Shown piece by piece: positions 11,299-23,652 of a stretch of DNA of 64,000 nucleotides. Where the stretch lies: contig JAJNNQ010000137.1 of NCBI GenBank assembly GCA_027886175.1, positions 31,916,001 through 31,980,000 of the forward strand, given 5' to 3'. The DNA comes from Phylloscopus collybita. Taxonomy: Eukaryota > Chordata > Aves > Passeriformes > Phylloscopidae. Position 1 is the stretch's first letter, and every line of letters begins with the position of its first letter. Made by a program: the position numbers and the translations under genes. The notes under the pieces are model-generated. The model ran no database searches and had not been told where the DNA came from. It worked only from the letters and a program-made list of their open reading frames with translations.

Positions 11299-12782
11299 TG
11301 TAGTGGTTTCACTACGCCTGTCTCTGTTGGATAAATTTAGTGTAGTGGCTTAAGTGTCTTTTCTGCTGTGAGACAGGATTAAGAGAAAAAGGCAAAACAG
11401 GCCCAAACTTAAAGGTACAGAGATAGATTTATTAACACACACTAAAAAAAAAAAAAAAAAAAAGAAGAAAATTAAAAAATCAAAATGAAACTTTCAAGAC
11501 ACTTTTTGAAAACACCTCCTTCCTGTGATTTTCAGTCAGTTTCACCATTTAAAAATAATCTTTCATCAGCTCTTTGGGAGAGGAGTCTCTTTTAGAACTT
11601 CCATGGAGGTTCTCCACTGACAACATAGAACAGTTCTCTTGAGGGTTTCAACTCTCACAAAACAGCTGCCCAGGAACCTGCCTTTGTGAAGTGCCTCCCG
11701 TTAGCAACTTCCCAAGCTGCTTATGGGCCATGTCTGTTTATTTAGGGTACCATTTAAGGATGCCTCTTCCAGTATAAAGCAAAGATTCTCTTCTTCGACC
11801 TCCAAAATCATATTCATCTCAAAACTAGATATCTCCTTTTTCTCTAGAAGCAAAGGGCTTCATATCACTTTTCTTCCTCTGTTCAAAATCCTCCATTAAA
11901 TCTCAATTCTATCAGTCCACAAGCTAGAACCATGCATCCCCCCGAACAGCATGCATGTTACAGGAAATAGTCCATTCTCCATGGTTTCACCAGAGAAGTC
12001 CAGCCAACAAGGCAACTCCTCCATCCTTCCTCCAATTAGTCTTTCACTCTCTCTCCATCTGACTTCCATCTCATGCTATGTCTTCTCTACCTTTCATTCT
12101 GTCCTTTGCTTTTTACTCAAAAGGAGGATTAAAGTTTTAAAAAGTCTCATCCGTACCAGGAAAGAATTAACATTCTCACCCTGGCCTACAGATGATCCCC
12201 GCTGAGTGGCAGCTGAAGGATCCCAAAGCCATGCCGACTGGGGAGGCCCAGAAATGGCAGCCAGGATCCCAGCAGCCAGGCAGGCCAATGGATGCCCACC
12301 GCCGGCTCCCTCGGTCCCATCCGGGGCGGCCCAGCTCACAGCTGCTGCCTGGGGCCCCTCGGGGGGGAAGGGGAAACATCTCCCCTCGCTCGGCCAGCTT
12401 GGGGTAGGCTTCAAAAAGTTTGCTAGATGTTAAGCTGCAGCCTCCCCCTCCCCTGCCGGCAGCCGACGGGGCCCGGAGGCGCGGCCAGGCCAGGGGAGAG
12501 TGGCGGGGCCTGTCCGGCCTGGGCCGCTCCAAGGAGCAGCCCCAGAGGCAGTGTCACCTGCTCCTCCAGCCAGATGGAAAAGGGACGGCTTGGACACAAT
12601 CGGGATGTATATGGGTATTCCCAAAGCCACATTCAGCGTCCTCAGTAGTCAAACAATATGTCAGTATCTAAAAGTGGCCTCTGATAGGTGCATGTCCCTT
12701 CCAAAACAATTCCAAGGTCCTGACAGGGCAGTACTTCCATATTCTTTTTTAATTAAAAATCAAACTGTGTTAACCCATGACA
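11299..12782 (-). mobile_element. Probable long solo LTR on the minus strand, with a CpG-rich core
   Basis: The stretch begins TGTAGTGG and ends CCATGACA on the plus strand, giving TG...CA ends with an imperfect inverted repeat (TGT and TGG conserved) and an AGTTT flanking duplication. On the minus strand an AATAAA signal lies at 11428-11433, about 130 bp from the 3' end, as expected for R/U5. At 1484 bp it would be a long LTR. The block at 12190-12600 is strongly GC- and CpG-rich and would fall in U3 or the leader. No retroviral protein is recognisable. Alternatives are an unrelated CpG-rich element between chance matches, or a 3' end at 11340, where a second TGTAGTGG occurs. The family was not identified. 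Confidence 0.5.
12190..12600. promoter_or_regulatory. GC- and CpG-rich block (CpG-island-like)
   Basis: The composition changes sharply from AT-rich surroundings to a run dense in CCGG, GGCGCGG and CGGGGCGGC-type motifs. Many overlapping frames open on both strands simply because stop codons are rare in such DNA; none resembles a known protein. The most economical reading is the U3 or leader of the minus-strand LTR candidate. A genuine promoter island of an unannotated transcript is the alternative. Confidence 0.55.
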
Positions 12783-15498
12783 AGTTTCAAATTCTGTTTG
12801 ACTATTTGGCTTTCCTTTAGAAGCCCTTCTAGGTCCCTGCTCAGCAAACTAGTCTGGCAAGGCCTGTGAGCACTAAACTTGTACCACATGTTTGAAAACT
12901 CTTATTCTTACTTTAGGATATTAACACAGTGGTATCACTGAACTTCCACAGAACAGGTAAAGTAACGATATTGTTCAGAGATGATCTCTGCTTTGCTTGT
13001 TACATTTCTGCAAAGATAACTTTCTTATTCAGATGAAATATGAATTATGTAATAGTTGACAGAAGGAAAGGAATAAGGAAAAGAAACTTAAATGAAACCT
13101 GAAATGTTATTATCATAACAGTTCTTTATTTACTACATCCCAGGCAGATGTACAAAATGGACACCGAAGTGAAAATTTGGATAGTTAGAAATCTTGATAG
13201 CTAGTGATGTGTAAGATTTTTTCATTTCACAACTTTTTAAAAATATCTCAGTCATGATGAATATGTTTATGATTCAGAGGTAGACTGGTAAACTGTCTAT
13301 ACTTAGTAAAGCTAATATCAGAGGGATCATGAAAAATACCAAATATTAAACTCTGAATGGAGTAATAACAATGTCCATGACACTTTCAATGTCTTCCCGA
13401 CTAAATGGTTGCCCAAATGTGCTGTATCATGTGTTATCAGATATCTGCATGTTTTTAAAATAATCTCTTGAAGCACTCTTTCGTGTTACCCAGCTAAAAT
13501 GTCAATATATTTGATGTCAATATATATTTAGCTCCAGATCACCCTCTTTTTCTCCCTCTTCACACATCCACCCTTGTCCTTGTTTAATTTATTGGAAAGC
13601 AATAAGCATCAACAGGTGCTTTACCTCACATTTCAGCTATAGTGAATCATACCCTGACAATGCCAGTCTCTCTATATTAGACTAGAAAACTTCTCAACAA
13701 CTGCTCTAAATCACTGGCCCTGATTCAGGACAGTGGAATTCCACCCTCCAACCCTACTGCTTTTATCATACCCTGAAAGGAAGTCACAGTGAACCGAATA
13801 ATATGCTTAACCTCAGTAGTCTTACTAAACCTTATCACATGGCATGTGAGATCGTAGTAAATCTTTACTGAGTAGTGCACTTCCTGTTACACATATTTAC
13901 TGTACTACCACAAAAATATATGGTGTTTATGCCATTGACATATTGAGGATGCCATATAATGATTTGATAATCATCCAGACACTCTTAGAGTACTGTCAAT
14001 AGTCATAGTAAGTTCAAATTTCTTGGGAAAAAAACATGTAATAATAATCCACATACAGTTCATGGCTTTACCTGACTACAGTTGATCCTCTTGTATAATA
14101 TAATTTTCAAGGTTCTCAACTTGGAAAACCATTCCCATTTCTCAGTGCACCTAAATGTGTGTGTTTGTCTTTAAGCACACACACTGCACAGTGCCTCAAC
14201 TGTCTTAACCTTCCTAAAGATAAGGTCTCTACATTTGCAATTCTGTAGTCTGACTACAGTTGATGTGGCAATATTTTCCCAGTTTTTTTCCCATGCTGGT
14301 TTTCTTGTGTTATTCTCATGGCCTTGCACCTGCCAACTCCAATGTTGTAACAGTGGCATAAAAGCTACTTCCATTGGCGTGGGGATCACCTCCCCTACCC
14401 CCTGCCCTATTCCTTGTTTTGTAACTTTTAGTTTATAGTGTGGGAATACAGGTCCTAGTGAGTAACACTGCAGATAACGGTCATAAATCACTGACAAACA
14501 TTACCCAACAACATGAAGGCCCAAAACACAGCAAACCAATCTATCTAACACTTGTACCTATCTAAGCATGGTCCCATCAGTGATAAATACATAATAAATA
14601 TGAAAAAAACCAGCAAGTTTTTCTGTGTTCTGAGGAAAACCATACAGTACCAGGGAAAAAAGCATGTTTGGAAAACTCATCATGTTTATCACTTCCTGCT
14701 ACACCACTGCATTGGAAAAGATATGCAAGAGAGGACTGTGTTCTTCTGGGGACCCTGCCAGCTAATTTACCAGCTAGCCACCAGGGAAAAAGATTTCTCT
14801 CTTCTCTCTTCCTTATTTAATTTTACTTTCCCCCATCTTTTTTCTCTCATTCATATGGATTCCTTCCTACCTTCTTCATTCCAAGTAACTTTAAAGTCAA
14901 TTTATGCAATCATCTGTGGATCTCACAAATAAAATTTTATGCACATATCTCATCACCCTTTCAACAGCACTTAAATATTGATTAAACATGAGAAACTAAA
15001 GATGTCCTAAACAGGGATAAATTAAACACCTTTAGATGCTTTTCTGAACTTAAACTGAAAATTTGATGCAAATCTCAGGAGCAACAGGCTTAGTGATCCA
15101 AATAATCCCAAATATGGCACCACAGGGAGTATTTTACATAAATAAGCTATAAAGAGACACATGAGGAGACTGGTGGATGAGATAAGGTTACAGACTAAGT
15201 GGTTCAGAGTATATCCAAAGAACAGCAAAGGCTGACAGATTTTGAGTTATTTGAGTGCTTCCTTGTCTGTTCTGCCTTCAGAAACTGCCAGTGTATGAGT
15301 ACTTGTAAGTCATTAGGTCATGAATGCTGTGAATAGCTGGCTATTCAACTATGACTATTTGACTCTCTGAACATCAAATTCCATCAAAAAAACTCCAATT
15401 GTTTCAGGTAAGTGGATCTAAGTGGATTCCTATAAGTAAGAGGACAACAGTCATCCTCTTTAAGAGTGATCTGCAGATGGACATAAGCATAAGAAAAT

Positions 15499-15536
15499 AA
15501 ACTAAACTAAACTAAACTAAAACTAAAACTAAAACT
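15499..15536. repeat. Compound microsatellite (AAACT)4 then (AAAACT)3
   Basis: Four perfect 5-mers are followed directly by three perfect 6-mers that differ only by one extra A. This suggests one A-insertion event in a unit that was then copied by slippage. Confidence 0.9.
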
Positions 15537-18500
15537 AACAACAGGGAAGAGTCACTAAATAAGATACTTAAATTTGCATGTCTATAGGTGAACTAAGTGC
15601 TTTTAATTGCCATGGTAGTTGCTAGATATGTAGTCAGTAGAGACAGCAGAACTTAAAGAATGTGATTAAATGCAGTGTAAAACTTTATGTCTATTAGCTA
15701 GCCAGATGAATAAATCCCTAGGTTCCACTGTCTGTATTGACTGTTGACTAAAAAGGAAGTTTACACAATACAGACAGTTAGCAGTCTTAATCTCAGATTG
15801 AATTCTGTCCTTTCTGCCTCCGTGGGTTACATATAGCAAGAAACAATAAGTACAAAACATAATAAGTGGTGTTTCATAAAGTATGGCCATTATTACTCTA
15901 AAATTCAAACTTACAACACTGAAGTGCTGGCCTAAAAGATATTTCAGAAAAAAAAAAGTATTCTCAGAAAAAATGATAACCTCAATCTTCTCAGTCCTAA
16001 ACCCGAAGTAGAATGAGTACATGCATTTCCACATTAAATGCTCCCTGACAATAGGGCCGTGAGAAATGTTGGGGTATCTTCTAAGATATTTTCTATGAGA
16101 GGAAATACTTTTGCTTTTAAATACATATGTAAATAACTAGTGATAACACTGAAAAGTCCTTTTCTTCCAAGATCATTATGCAAAGATATTTAAAGCTAAA
16201 TGCTTATAAAAATTCTAAATGGACAAACAATACATTTGGCATAGCCTCCTGGAACCTCATGCTTCTCTGATTAACAGAATATAATTTATTTTCTCTTAAC
16301 TCTGTACATCACTAAACAGCGTTTAGAAATGTCCATGTGATGAACAGGGTAGGATTTGCTTGTGAGCTAGAATTATGCATTGTTCCCAAAGCAGTGCAAA
16401 ACATGATTTGTCCTTCTCTATATTTATCTTTCAGCTGGTTTTAACATTTATTTAGTGTTATCCATTATTGACATTTCTTGTTGGCAATAAGTAATTTTCA
16501 GCAGATCAGGTGGCAGAACTTCACCTCCTAACATCTGAAAGATGAAATATAAAAGCATCCAGAGAAAGGCCTTAAAATGCTTGAACTCTAGCAGTATAGG
16601 CTTTTTCCAGGCCATATTTTCACTTTGGTGTGATAGGAACAGAACTAAGATTTTTTTCTTTTTCTTCAAGAGGAAATGATCCTTCTCCCCTCTGATAAAT
16701 GTCAAGTCCTTTGCACAGGTGACTGTTCCTTTGGTAATCACATTGCTTTCCTCAGCTGTTAATGATGCATTTTAAAATTTCTTCATAAAGTACACCTAGT
16801 AATAAAATGGTATGTATTGTGCCAATTGAAAAAGTGCTCGAAGGCACAGCTTTCCATCGCATTTCTCTTCATGGAAATCTGTAAACTGCTGATCAAAACT
16901 GCCTAATTGTCACTTGATGGAAGGTCCTCAGAAGACCACAGTATTCAGCCTCCAATACTTTGTGCCTCTTGCCTGTGTATCACAGCAGCTGCTGAGTTAC
17001 TGAGGGTGTCTGAATTTTGCCAGTAGTTTGTAGCAGTTCCTAAGATGCTTCTGATACTAATGTACCAAAAACACTGCTGTTCAGTTCAAATGCATAGATG
17101 AAGGATTTTTTTTTTCAAGAAAGAGGGAAAGCATGCAAAAATAATATTAAATGTTTAAAATACAGTTCAAAAAAATGCTGGCTCATTAATAAAATCATGA
17201 TAAGTCAAATAAATATTTCATCAGTGAGAAAAGATGATTGTTGGAAGTTATTTGATGAATGAAATAATTTCTCATTAAAGAGAGGTAGTACACATACCTC
17301 AGAGTGAGCAAGTTAAAGGGAGAAATAATTTAAGTTTGCATTGAATAAAAATGACCATTTGGAGGGACCTGTTCAAACCCCTTCTGTCTATACTTTTTAA
17401 ATGACTGCCAAATCTGACAGCTGAAGTTCCCAAAATTCCCTGTTGGTCTGCTATCAGAGGTTGTAGATATTTGTTGCTATCTGAACAAAAGAAGTACAAT
17501 GAGCCTCCCAAAGGTCATCCCATGCTCTTCTGTGGTTCTTCTGCCACTTCTGGGCTTGCACTTTTTATCTCAGCTTAAATACAGTTAATGGCCACATGAC
17601 ACTGCCAATAGGACGTCAATACTAGGTAAGCTCTGCTTGGAGTAAAAGTATAGTCCTGAATATACAGAAAATAAATAAGAGCTTGTGTTTTGATCAGGCT
17701 TTTCCAAACAGAATGTGAGCAGCTCCTTCTAATGTTTCTTGAAGCCTTAAGCTGAATGAAAAGTGGCATGCATAATGCTCTGAGGGCCATCAAGGAGCTA
17801 CTGCTCAAAGTCATAATAACAGAGACTCCTCAAAGCAAACAAGGCTGGTATTTGCCCATGGTAATGAGCTCACTGCTTGCATGCAAAATTAAGTTTTAAT
17901 TTATTTTAAACCTGTTCTGTTTCATCTTGATAATCCAAGGAAGCATAAAATAGAAAGAAAAGAGTACTAGAAAACTTTCAAAATGCCCTTCATATTTACA
18001 TGCTCTTACAGGTTTTCTTCTGCTCTCAGAGAGGGCTGATTTCTGAGAAGTATCAACACGTTTAAAAGTAAAATGAATTACAACTAAGAGTGTGAGAATA
18101 AAGAAGAATAAAATTCATTATAAATATCTTTCTCTCAAACCAGTGAGAGACTCTAAGGAAGCTCCAATCTACAGACTATGCTGCATAGGTTCAAAACTTA
18201 GGAAACATGTAACACCATAGGCCACTACTAGCAAAAACCAACCACATTGCTCTTTCAATCTTTGTGCTTCTTTCCCTTTTTTTAATGGGAATCAGAACCC
18301 CAACTGCTGACATTTAGGAGAGGGGAGGCTGCATGAAGTAACATATAAGAAGAGAGGGTTCCACCTCCCATCAGTGAATTATATAAGATTTTTTCCTTGA
18401 GTGCTTGTTCTAGAGACTTATTTGAGAGAAGGTAAGAAAAACAAGCTTTTTCATTTAAACACCCTCTTTAGCCAAGTTTTTTAAGCCAGGAGAGTATATT

Positions 18501-21293
18501 TCCTTTGCTGGGATCAGCTAAGCTACTAAAACTACACATAATCAGAAGAATCTTCAAAAACAATTCAACTGAGCTATTATGAGTATTTTTGATCTATAAT
18601 TTCATTATTTTTTTTCTTCTTTATCTTATTTTGCTAAAAACAGGACTTTACAAAACCAGTTCTTGCAGATTCTCACCTTCAAAACTAAGATGTGAATATA
18701 TTCTAAAGATTCATTTTACGCTAAAAAACAATTTCTTGAATTGCTGAAGGGGGTATATACAATTTAATTTCAATATTCATCCAAAAGAACAATATTTTAG
18801 CAATATTATAGGCAAAATAACTTTTTATAAGTAAGTTTGTGTAAACATTGCTAAACCCAAGTTAGCCACCTCTTCCTAACATGTTTTATTTCATGTCTTC
18901 TCTTTCCCATGTTGTAATAATCAAGGGGAAGTTTCACAGTGTCTCCGCCCAACCATTTAATTCTGCTTCACTTTAAATACTTGAATTTAGTAAAATGTGC
19001 TCTCTAGAGCCAACTATGATGAATCTTAGTTTTGATGGTTAAATAGAAAGCGGCTACAGAAAATAATAGTAATAAAGAGAAAGATTGTGTTACTAGAAGT
19101 TGCTGTCAGCAAGGATGACGTTAAATAAATTATTACAGATGTTCAGTTCACCTGGGACTGGATCCGAATCAAAACCTTCTGTTGTATGACTCATCAGTTT
19201 GCCAAATGAGAACAGATGTCAGACTCCAGAAAGTCAGCAGGATCAAATGTTTCAGTGCAAAGAACAGAAACCTGGCAATAACTAAACATAGGCTAAATTC
19301 ACCTTTTAAAAAATATCTTCAATAATTTCTAATCTCATATTAATAATCTCTTATTTACTGTGAATTGATACTGTGGATTAATTTAATAATACAGAATCAT
19401 TAAATTTATATTTCCTCAATTAATGTTCAAGAATCCTACAGGTTTTAACACTGTACACCTCTTACATCTTGCCATATCACAAACCTACTGGTAGGTTTTA
19501 CAAATAAAATCTCATAGATGATGCAATTAATAATATAAAAGTTTCTCATGGAATCAAACTTCATCAATAACCTAGTCAAAAACTCTAGTGTGACTTCATT
19601 CACTTTCTGCATGGGTTTTCTTCTGAGGACACAATTAAGGGTCTGTCCTCTGGTTCTAATAAGAATCTGATCAACATTAATTAAAAATGCTTGGAAAGTA
19701 CTTCTCTGAACCGTGGGTGGCTCCTATCTCATCTAAGTTTAGCAGATGAAAAATTAGCTCCTTAATTTAAGGCTGTTACCTTTGATCCCCAGAGAGTAAA
19801 TGCAGAGGCACACATGACTGAAGAGAATTGTTCCATTCTAACAGAACTGTATAAGGGTAGGATCCAGCTGTAGATTATGACATCTAAATTCAGGAGACAG
19901 GAGGTAAACTAGATGTCCAAGTACTCCTTACACTGGATAATTATGGTCCTACTATCTACAAACTCAAATCCATTTTACAAAACCATTATGACAAAAAAAA
20001 AAAGTTTCTTGTTAAATTCTGTTTAGATGCCTAGTTTTATCTCTGTCTTCTAATGAAGAAGGAAAATTTAAAATACTTTATTTAAAAAGCTGTTTAACCT
20101 AATCTGGATATGGACTCATTCTTACTCATTAATCATAGCCCTGTAATTATTTCACAGCCTTGTAGATATTGTGTGACTCTGTTCCAGGGACCAAATTAAA
20201 ATTTTTTTTCTGTCATTATTTTTTTTCAATCTAACTCCAGTTCTGGATTACCTGTTTTCATTGTTCTTAGTTTGTAAATTATTAGAATAGCTCCATAATA
20301 CTTTTATGCTTTAATCACTAATACATGCTTGACCTTTGAACCCTTTGAACTGTCTTTTATTTTAAAATAAGAGCTTCACATGAATAGATATGTAATGAAT
20401 AATTAAAACGTATCTATAAAACTAATTCTCTTGCAGATAGATCCATTCCTATTTCTGCTGCAAGCTGGTGTGATTTAGTGTAAGTTCAATTGAACCACTG
20501 CTCTGCCTTCATGTCACATGGATTTAGTGAAATGGATAAGATACAGTATCAGTTCAGCAATTTACAAGATTTTTTTCCCCATCATTCATTATTCTGGTGA
20601 GTTCTTTTTTTTCAGTAATGTTTCTGGCCCTTGAAACCATGTAACAGCATCCCCATTAGCTGGAAGTTTATTTTCCATATAATATCTCTGGTACATCTGA
20701 CAGACTGGCCATCAGGTCCTTGTGCCATACCACTTTCAGCCTAAGTAAAAAATACTCTGTAGCAAAATACTTTGGAATGGATCTGCTTTGACAGTCATTA
20801 GCTGTACATCTGGTCAAGTCACTTTCCACACATTCACTGCTGGAAAAGAAGTTTTCATAACTAGCAACTATAACACATGACTCAATGAAATACTAATAAA
20901 ATGTTTTAGTTATTCATTGCCATTTAAAAATGTCCATGTGGGTTTGTCAGTACAGCTTTTGAAATGTAATGAATTAATATCCTTACTTTGTCTTAATTTG
21001 TGGACAGATGGTCTAAGAGGGCTGAGTGATCTGCAGTGCTGTCCCTCAGCTTGTCAAGACTTATTTACAGTACAGGAGCCATCCTCTGATGGCTGATTAT
21101 CTGCTTCATTTAGTGAAAGTGAAATTAACCTCGAGCTCCTATGCTGGTGACTCAGCAGGTAGTGCACCAATAATGCAAAAAGTAATACCAGAAAGACATT
21201 GGTCTTCAACCCTAACAAGGCCCATTAAAGAGCCAAATTGCTTTATTAGACCTGAGAGATAGAAGCAATCATTTCAGTCTACTAACTGGAAAT

Positions 21294-21327
21294 AATAAAG
21301 TCTGAGGAAAAAAAAAAAAAAAAAAAA
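21294..21327 (+). repeat. AATAAA motif followed by an A20 tract
   Basis: AATAAA at 21294-21299 is followed after 8 bases by 20 consecutive A (21308-21327). This has the look of a polyadenylated 3' end, as in a retrotransposed transcript, but no source gene, no direct repeats and no coding similarity were found. It is annotated as a simple A tract. Confidence 0.6.
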
Positions 21328-21359
21328 GAGAAGAAAACAAGTTTTCTTTCCATGCCTGA

Positions 21360-21360
<1 letters not shown>

Positions 21361-21397
<37 letters not shown>
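21361..21397. repeat. Uninterrupted A37 homopolymer
   Basis: Thirty-seven consecutive A, only 33 bases after the A20 tract. It is by far the longest homopolymer in the window. Exact length is unreliable in most sequencing technologies. Confidence 0.9.
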
Positions 21398-21398
<1 letters not shown>

Positions 21399-23176
21399 CC
21401 TGTTAGGTGAATTTTTTAAAAAAGCTCACAATTTTGTGATTAAGTTCATTGGAAGCAGATCTGTACACTGAAATTGAAAAATCAGGAAAGATACAAAAGC
21501 TTATATACATTGTTTCAGCTACTGTCACTTTTGTTTCTTGGTTTGCATTACCTGATACAGAATGTTATGCACAGTGCATCTCTAACAAGAGTAATCTTAG
21601 TTAAACAGCTTGATGTTAAGTACACCCGATGCCTGATTCTTTATGCTGGTTAATAACATGACAGCAGTAATAATCCACCTGGAAAAACAAATTAAATACT
21701 TTCAAAACTGTAACCTCTTTTGAAAGGTTCTTCTAATGATAGCATTTATGAGCTCACAATGGAAAATCAGCACAGAGGAAAGCTAATGATGAACAATATG
21801 AACCCTGTTTAATTGAATGTTCTGAGAACTACCTGAATCTCAAGGGCTATCTATCAACAGGAGGAAAGGACAGGCTATTTGAAATCAAATTTACATTATA
21901 TTTCTGCAAGAAAAGCTTCAGCAGTAGCTCCTTTCAGAATATATTTTGTTTCATCACATGACAGATTTACTCCATCTGCAAATATCCTCTTTAAGTGGTT
22001 TGATGTATTAGAAGTGTTAAAAAACTACATTTTTTTCTGTGCTGAACATACACAAAGTGCTTCAAGTGAAAATATTTATTACCCACGTGTAGTTTTTGAG
22101 AGCAAGTATCAAGCAAGAACAGGTATCAAGCATGTTCAGAAAAGCAAGTGCTGAGATACACACCAGATGGGAGATTTAACAGAGAGTTCAAAAGATTTTC
22201 CTGAAATATTGAAAAAGTTTATATATGGAGCACACTGAGGAATTCTTGTTATGGAAATATCTTGGTGGTGTTTGTTCAAAAGCCTCAACTCTTTATACAG
22301 AGGTTTTTTAACCCCTCTTGGTCTTTGAAAGCAGAAGTATTTTCATTACTTCAAATTATTTTCTAAAAGAAACATTAATATTTTTATTACCCATTTGACT
22401 GAGTTGGCATGTTAAATTCCCTGTCATTTGTTCCTGGACATATTGTGATTTATTTAATTCCACCAAGGGCCACAGACCAAGGTTCAGGACAGTTAAATGA
22501 GGATAGTATTCAGTGCTTCTATACAGGAAACCATTACCAAAAGCTGGAATCAGCTTTCAAACCATAAACAGATGCAAGTACTTTAAAGGTGAAAATAACA
22601 TGCTTTTTCTTTATGCCAAGATGGTTTCCATTTTTATTTCTTTTCCTCTGAGACTTCTTGCCCAACTTAAAAAAACCAAAACCCACAGAAGTCTTTTCTT
22701 GATTAACTTGATCAAAGCTCCAGGACTGTTCAGGGAGATTTGCTGAGCAAGAGGTTTTTCAGTGTCTGCACAAGGATATGAAAATTTACCATGCCTTTGG
22801 AATAAGGTTATATAGAAAGGATCCCTAGCATAGCTTATAAATAATATTCAGTTTCTTTGTACCCCAGTGTCTTGGGTTGTGGAGCCAGGGGTGTGTATTA
22901 TATTTTCATTTGTTAAAAGCAGTTGGGGAGATGTTTTTCTTTATCTCTGGGAGGGAGAGGGCCGGATACCTTCTTATAATGGGCCAGCTGTTAAAACCAG
23001 GTAGGGCAGTGTTTCTTATCTCTTTCACCACTGGTCCTCCCTCCAGGGGGATATTTTCTGCTAATGGACCATTAAGACACTCTTAAAAGCACACATCCCC
23101 AAAATAGACTATCCACATTACATCATCCTATTGTGAGATGCTCCACCCAATAGGGGGAGCCGACCATTCCTACCTG

Positions 23177-23183
23177 TATAAAA
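23177..23183 (+). promoter_or_regulatory. TATA box of LTR A2
   Basis: TATAAAA lies in CTGTATAAAACTGAGCC, about 310 bp from the LTR start and 315 bp before the AGTAAA motif. This order supports the plus orientation of the LTR. Confidence 0.6.
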
Positions 23184-23236
23184 CTGAGCCACAGGAACAA
23201 GAAGGCATCCAGCTTCACCTGATTCCTGGAGGAAGA

Positions 23237-23297
23237 CTGGACCCCTTCTCACCATCACTGGACCCCTTCTCATCACTACTTGGACCCTTGTTCTACA
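23237..23297 (+). repeat. 21-bp minisatellite inside LTR A2
   Basis: Units begin CTGGACCCCTTCTCACCATCA (23237), CTGGACCCCTTCTCATCACTA (23258) and a diverged third unit at 23279. LTR copy 1 has fewer units, so copy number changed during or after spread of the family. Confidence 0.8.
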
Positions 23298-23652
23298 GGA
23301 CCATTCTCTACTCCACCAGAACCACATCTGCCACTCCAGGAGGACTCACTTTTGGACTGCTTCCAACACCCTGACCAACAGAGTGTCAGGTTGTAGCTCT
23401 GACTCTGTCAGGGTTTTCCAAAATTGTTGTTTGTTTGCTGGTTTGGTTGGATGGTTTTGTTTTCTACTACATTTGTATTGTTAGTATTCCTAGTAAAGAA
23501 CTCTTATTCCTATTCCCAAATCTTTGCCTGAAAGCTCTTAATTGCAAAATTATAATTTGGTGGGGGCAGGGGGAGGGATTTACATTCCCCATTCTAAGGG
23601 AAACTCCAGCTTTCCCTGTCAGATACCTGTCTTTCCAAACCAAGATACCCAG

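Larger units (their letters stand above)
11294..12787 (-). repeat. Candidate 5-bp target-site duplication (AGTTT)
   Basis: AGTTT at 11294-11298 precedes TGTAGTGG and recurs at 12783-12787 immediately after CCATGACA. Finding CA followed by the same five bases in the few hundred bases searched has a chance probability of a few percent, so this supports but does not prove the element ends. Confidence 0.5.
12788..22862. other. Unique AT-rich non-coding DNA
   Basis: About 10 kb with no recognised gene or transposon. The longest frames (126 codons at 14552-14932 plus strand; 122 codons at 15666-16034 minus strand) show no domain, and others overlap them on the opposite strand, so they look accidental. 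It holds the AAACT/AAAACT microsatellite (15499-15536) and two poly(A) tracts (21308-21397). Confidence 0.55.
22868..23647 (+). mobile_element. Solo LTR of an endogenous retrovirus, family A copy 2
   Basis: It starts TGTCTTGG and ends CCAAGATA, the expected CCAAGACA with one C-to-T change. It is collinear with the LTR at 5215-5926, in the same orientation, and flanked by CCCAG duplications. The promoter is better preserved than in copy 1: TATAAAA lies at 23177-23183 and an AGTAAA polyadenylation-type motif at 23492-23497. Just after the TATA box is a 21-bp minisatellite with about three units (23237-23297). No internal proviral sequence flanks it. The frames that run through it are not real genes. 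Confidence 0.9.
22863..23652 (+). repeat. 5-bp target-site duplication (CCCAG) bounding solo LTR A2
   Basis: CCCAG at 22863-22867 precedes the LTR start and is repeated at 23648-23652 after its last base. It differs from the ATCCC duplication of copy 1, so the two copies are independent insertions and not a segmental duplication. Confidence 0.85.

Noticed and set aside
11340..11350. Alternative LTR end at the second TGTAGTGG
   Set aside because: No matching duplication was found for this position, whereas the start at 11299 has AGTTT on both sides.
12094..12820. Cluster of overlapping frames on both strands
   Set aside because: They arise from the GC-rich block, where stop codons are rare; none matches a known protein.
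14552..14932. 126-codon plus-strand frame ending near an AATAAA
   Set aside because: No recognisable domain, no promoter or splice context, and other frames of similar length exist nearby on both strands in AT-rich DNA.
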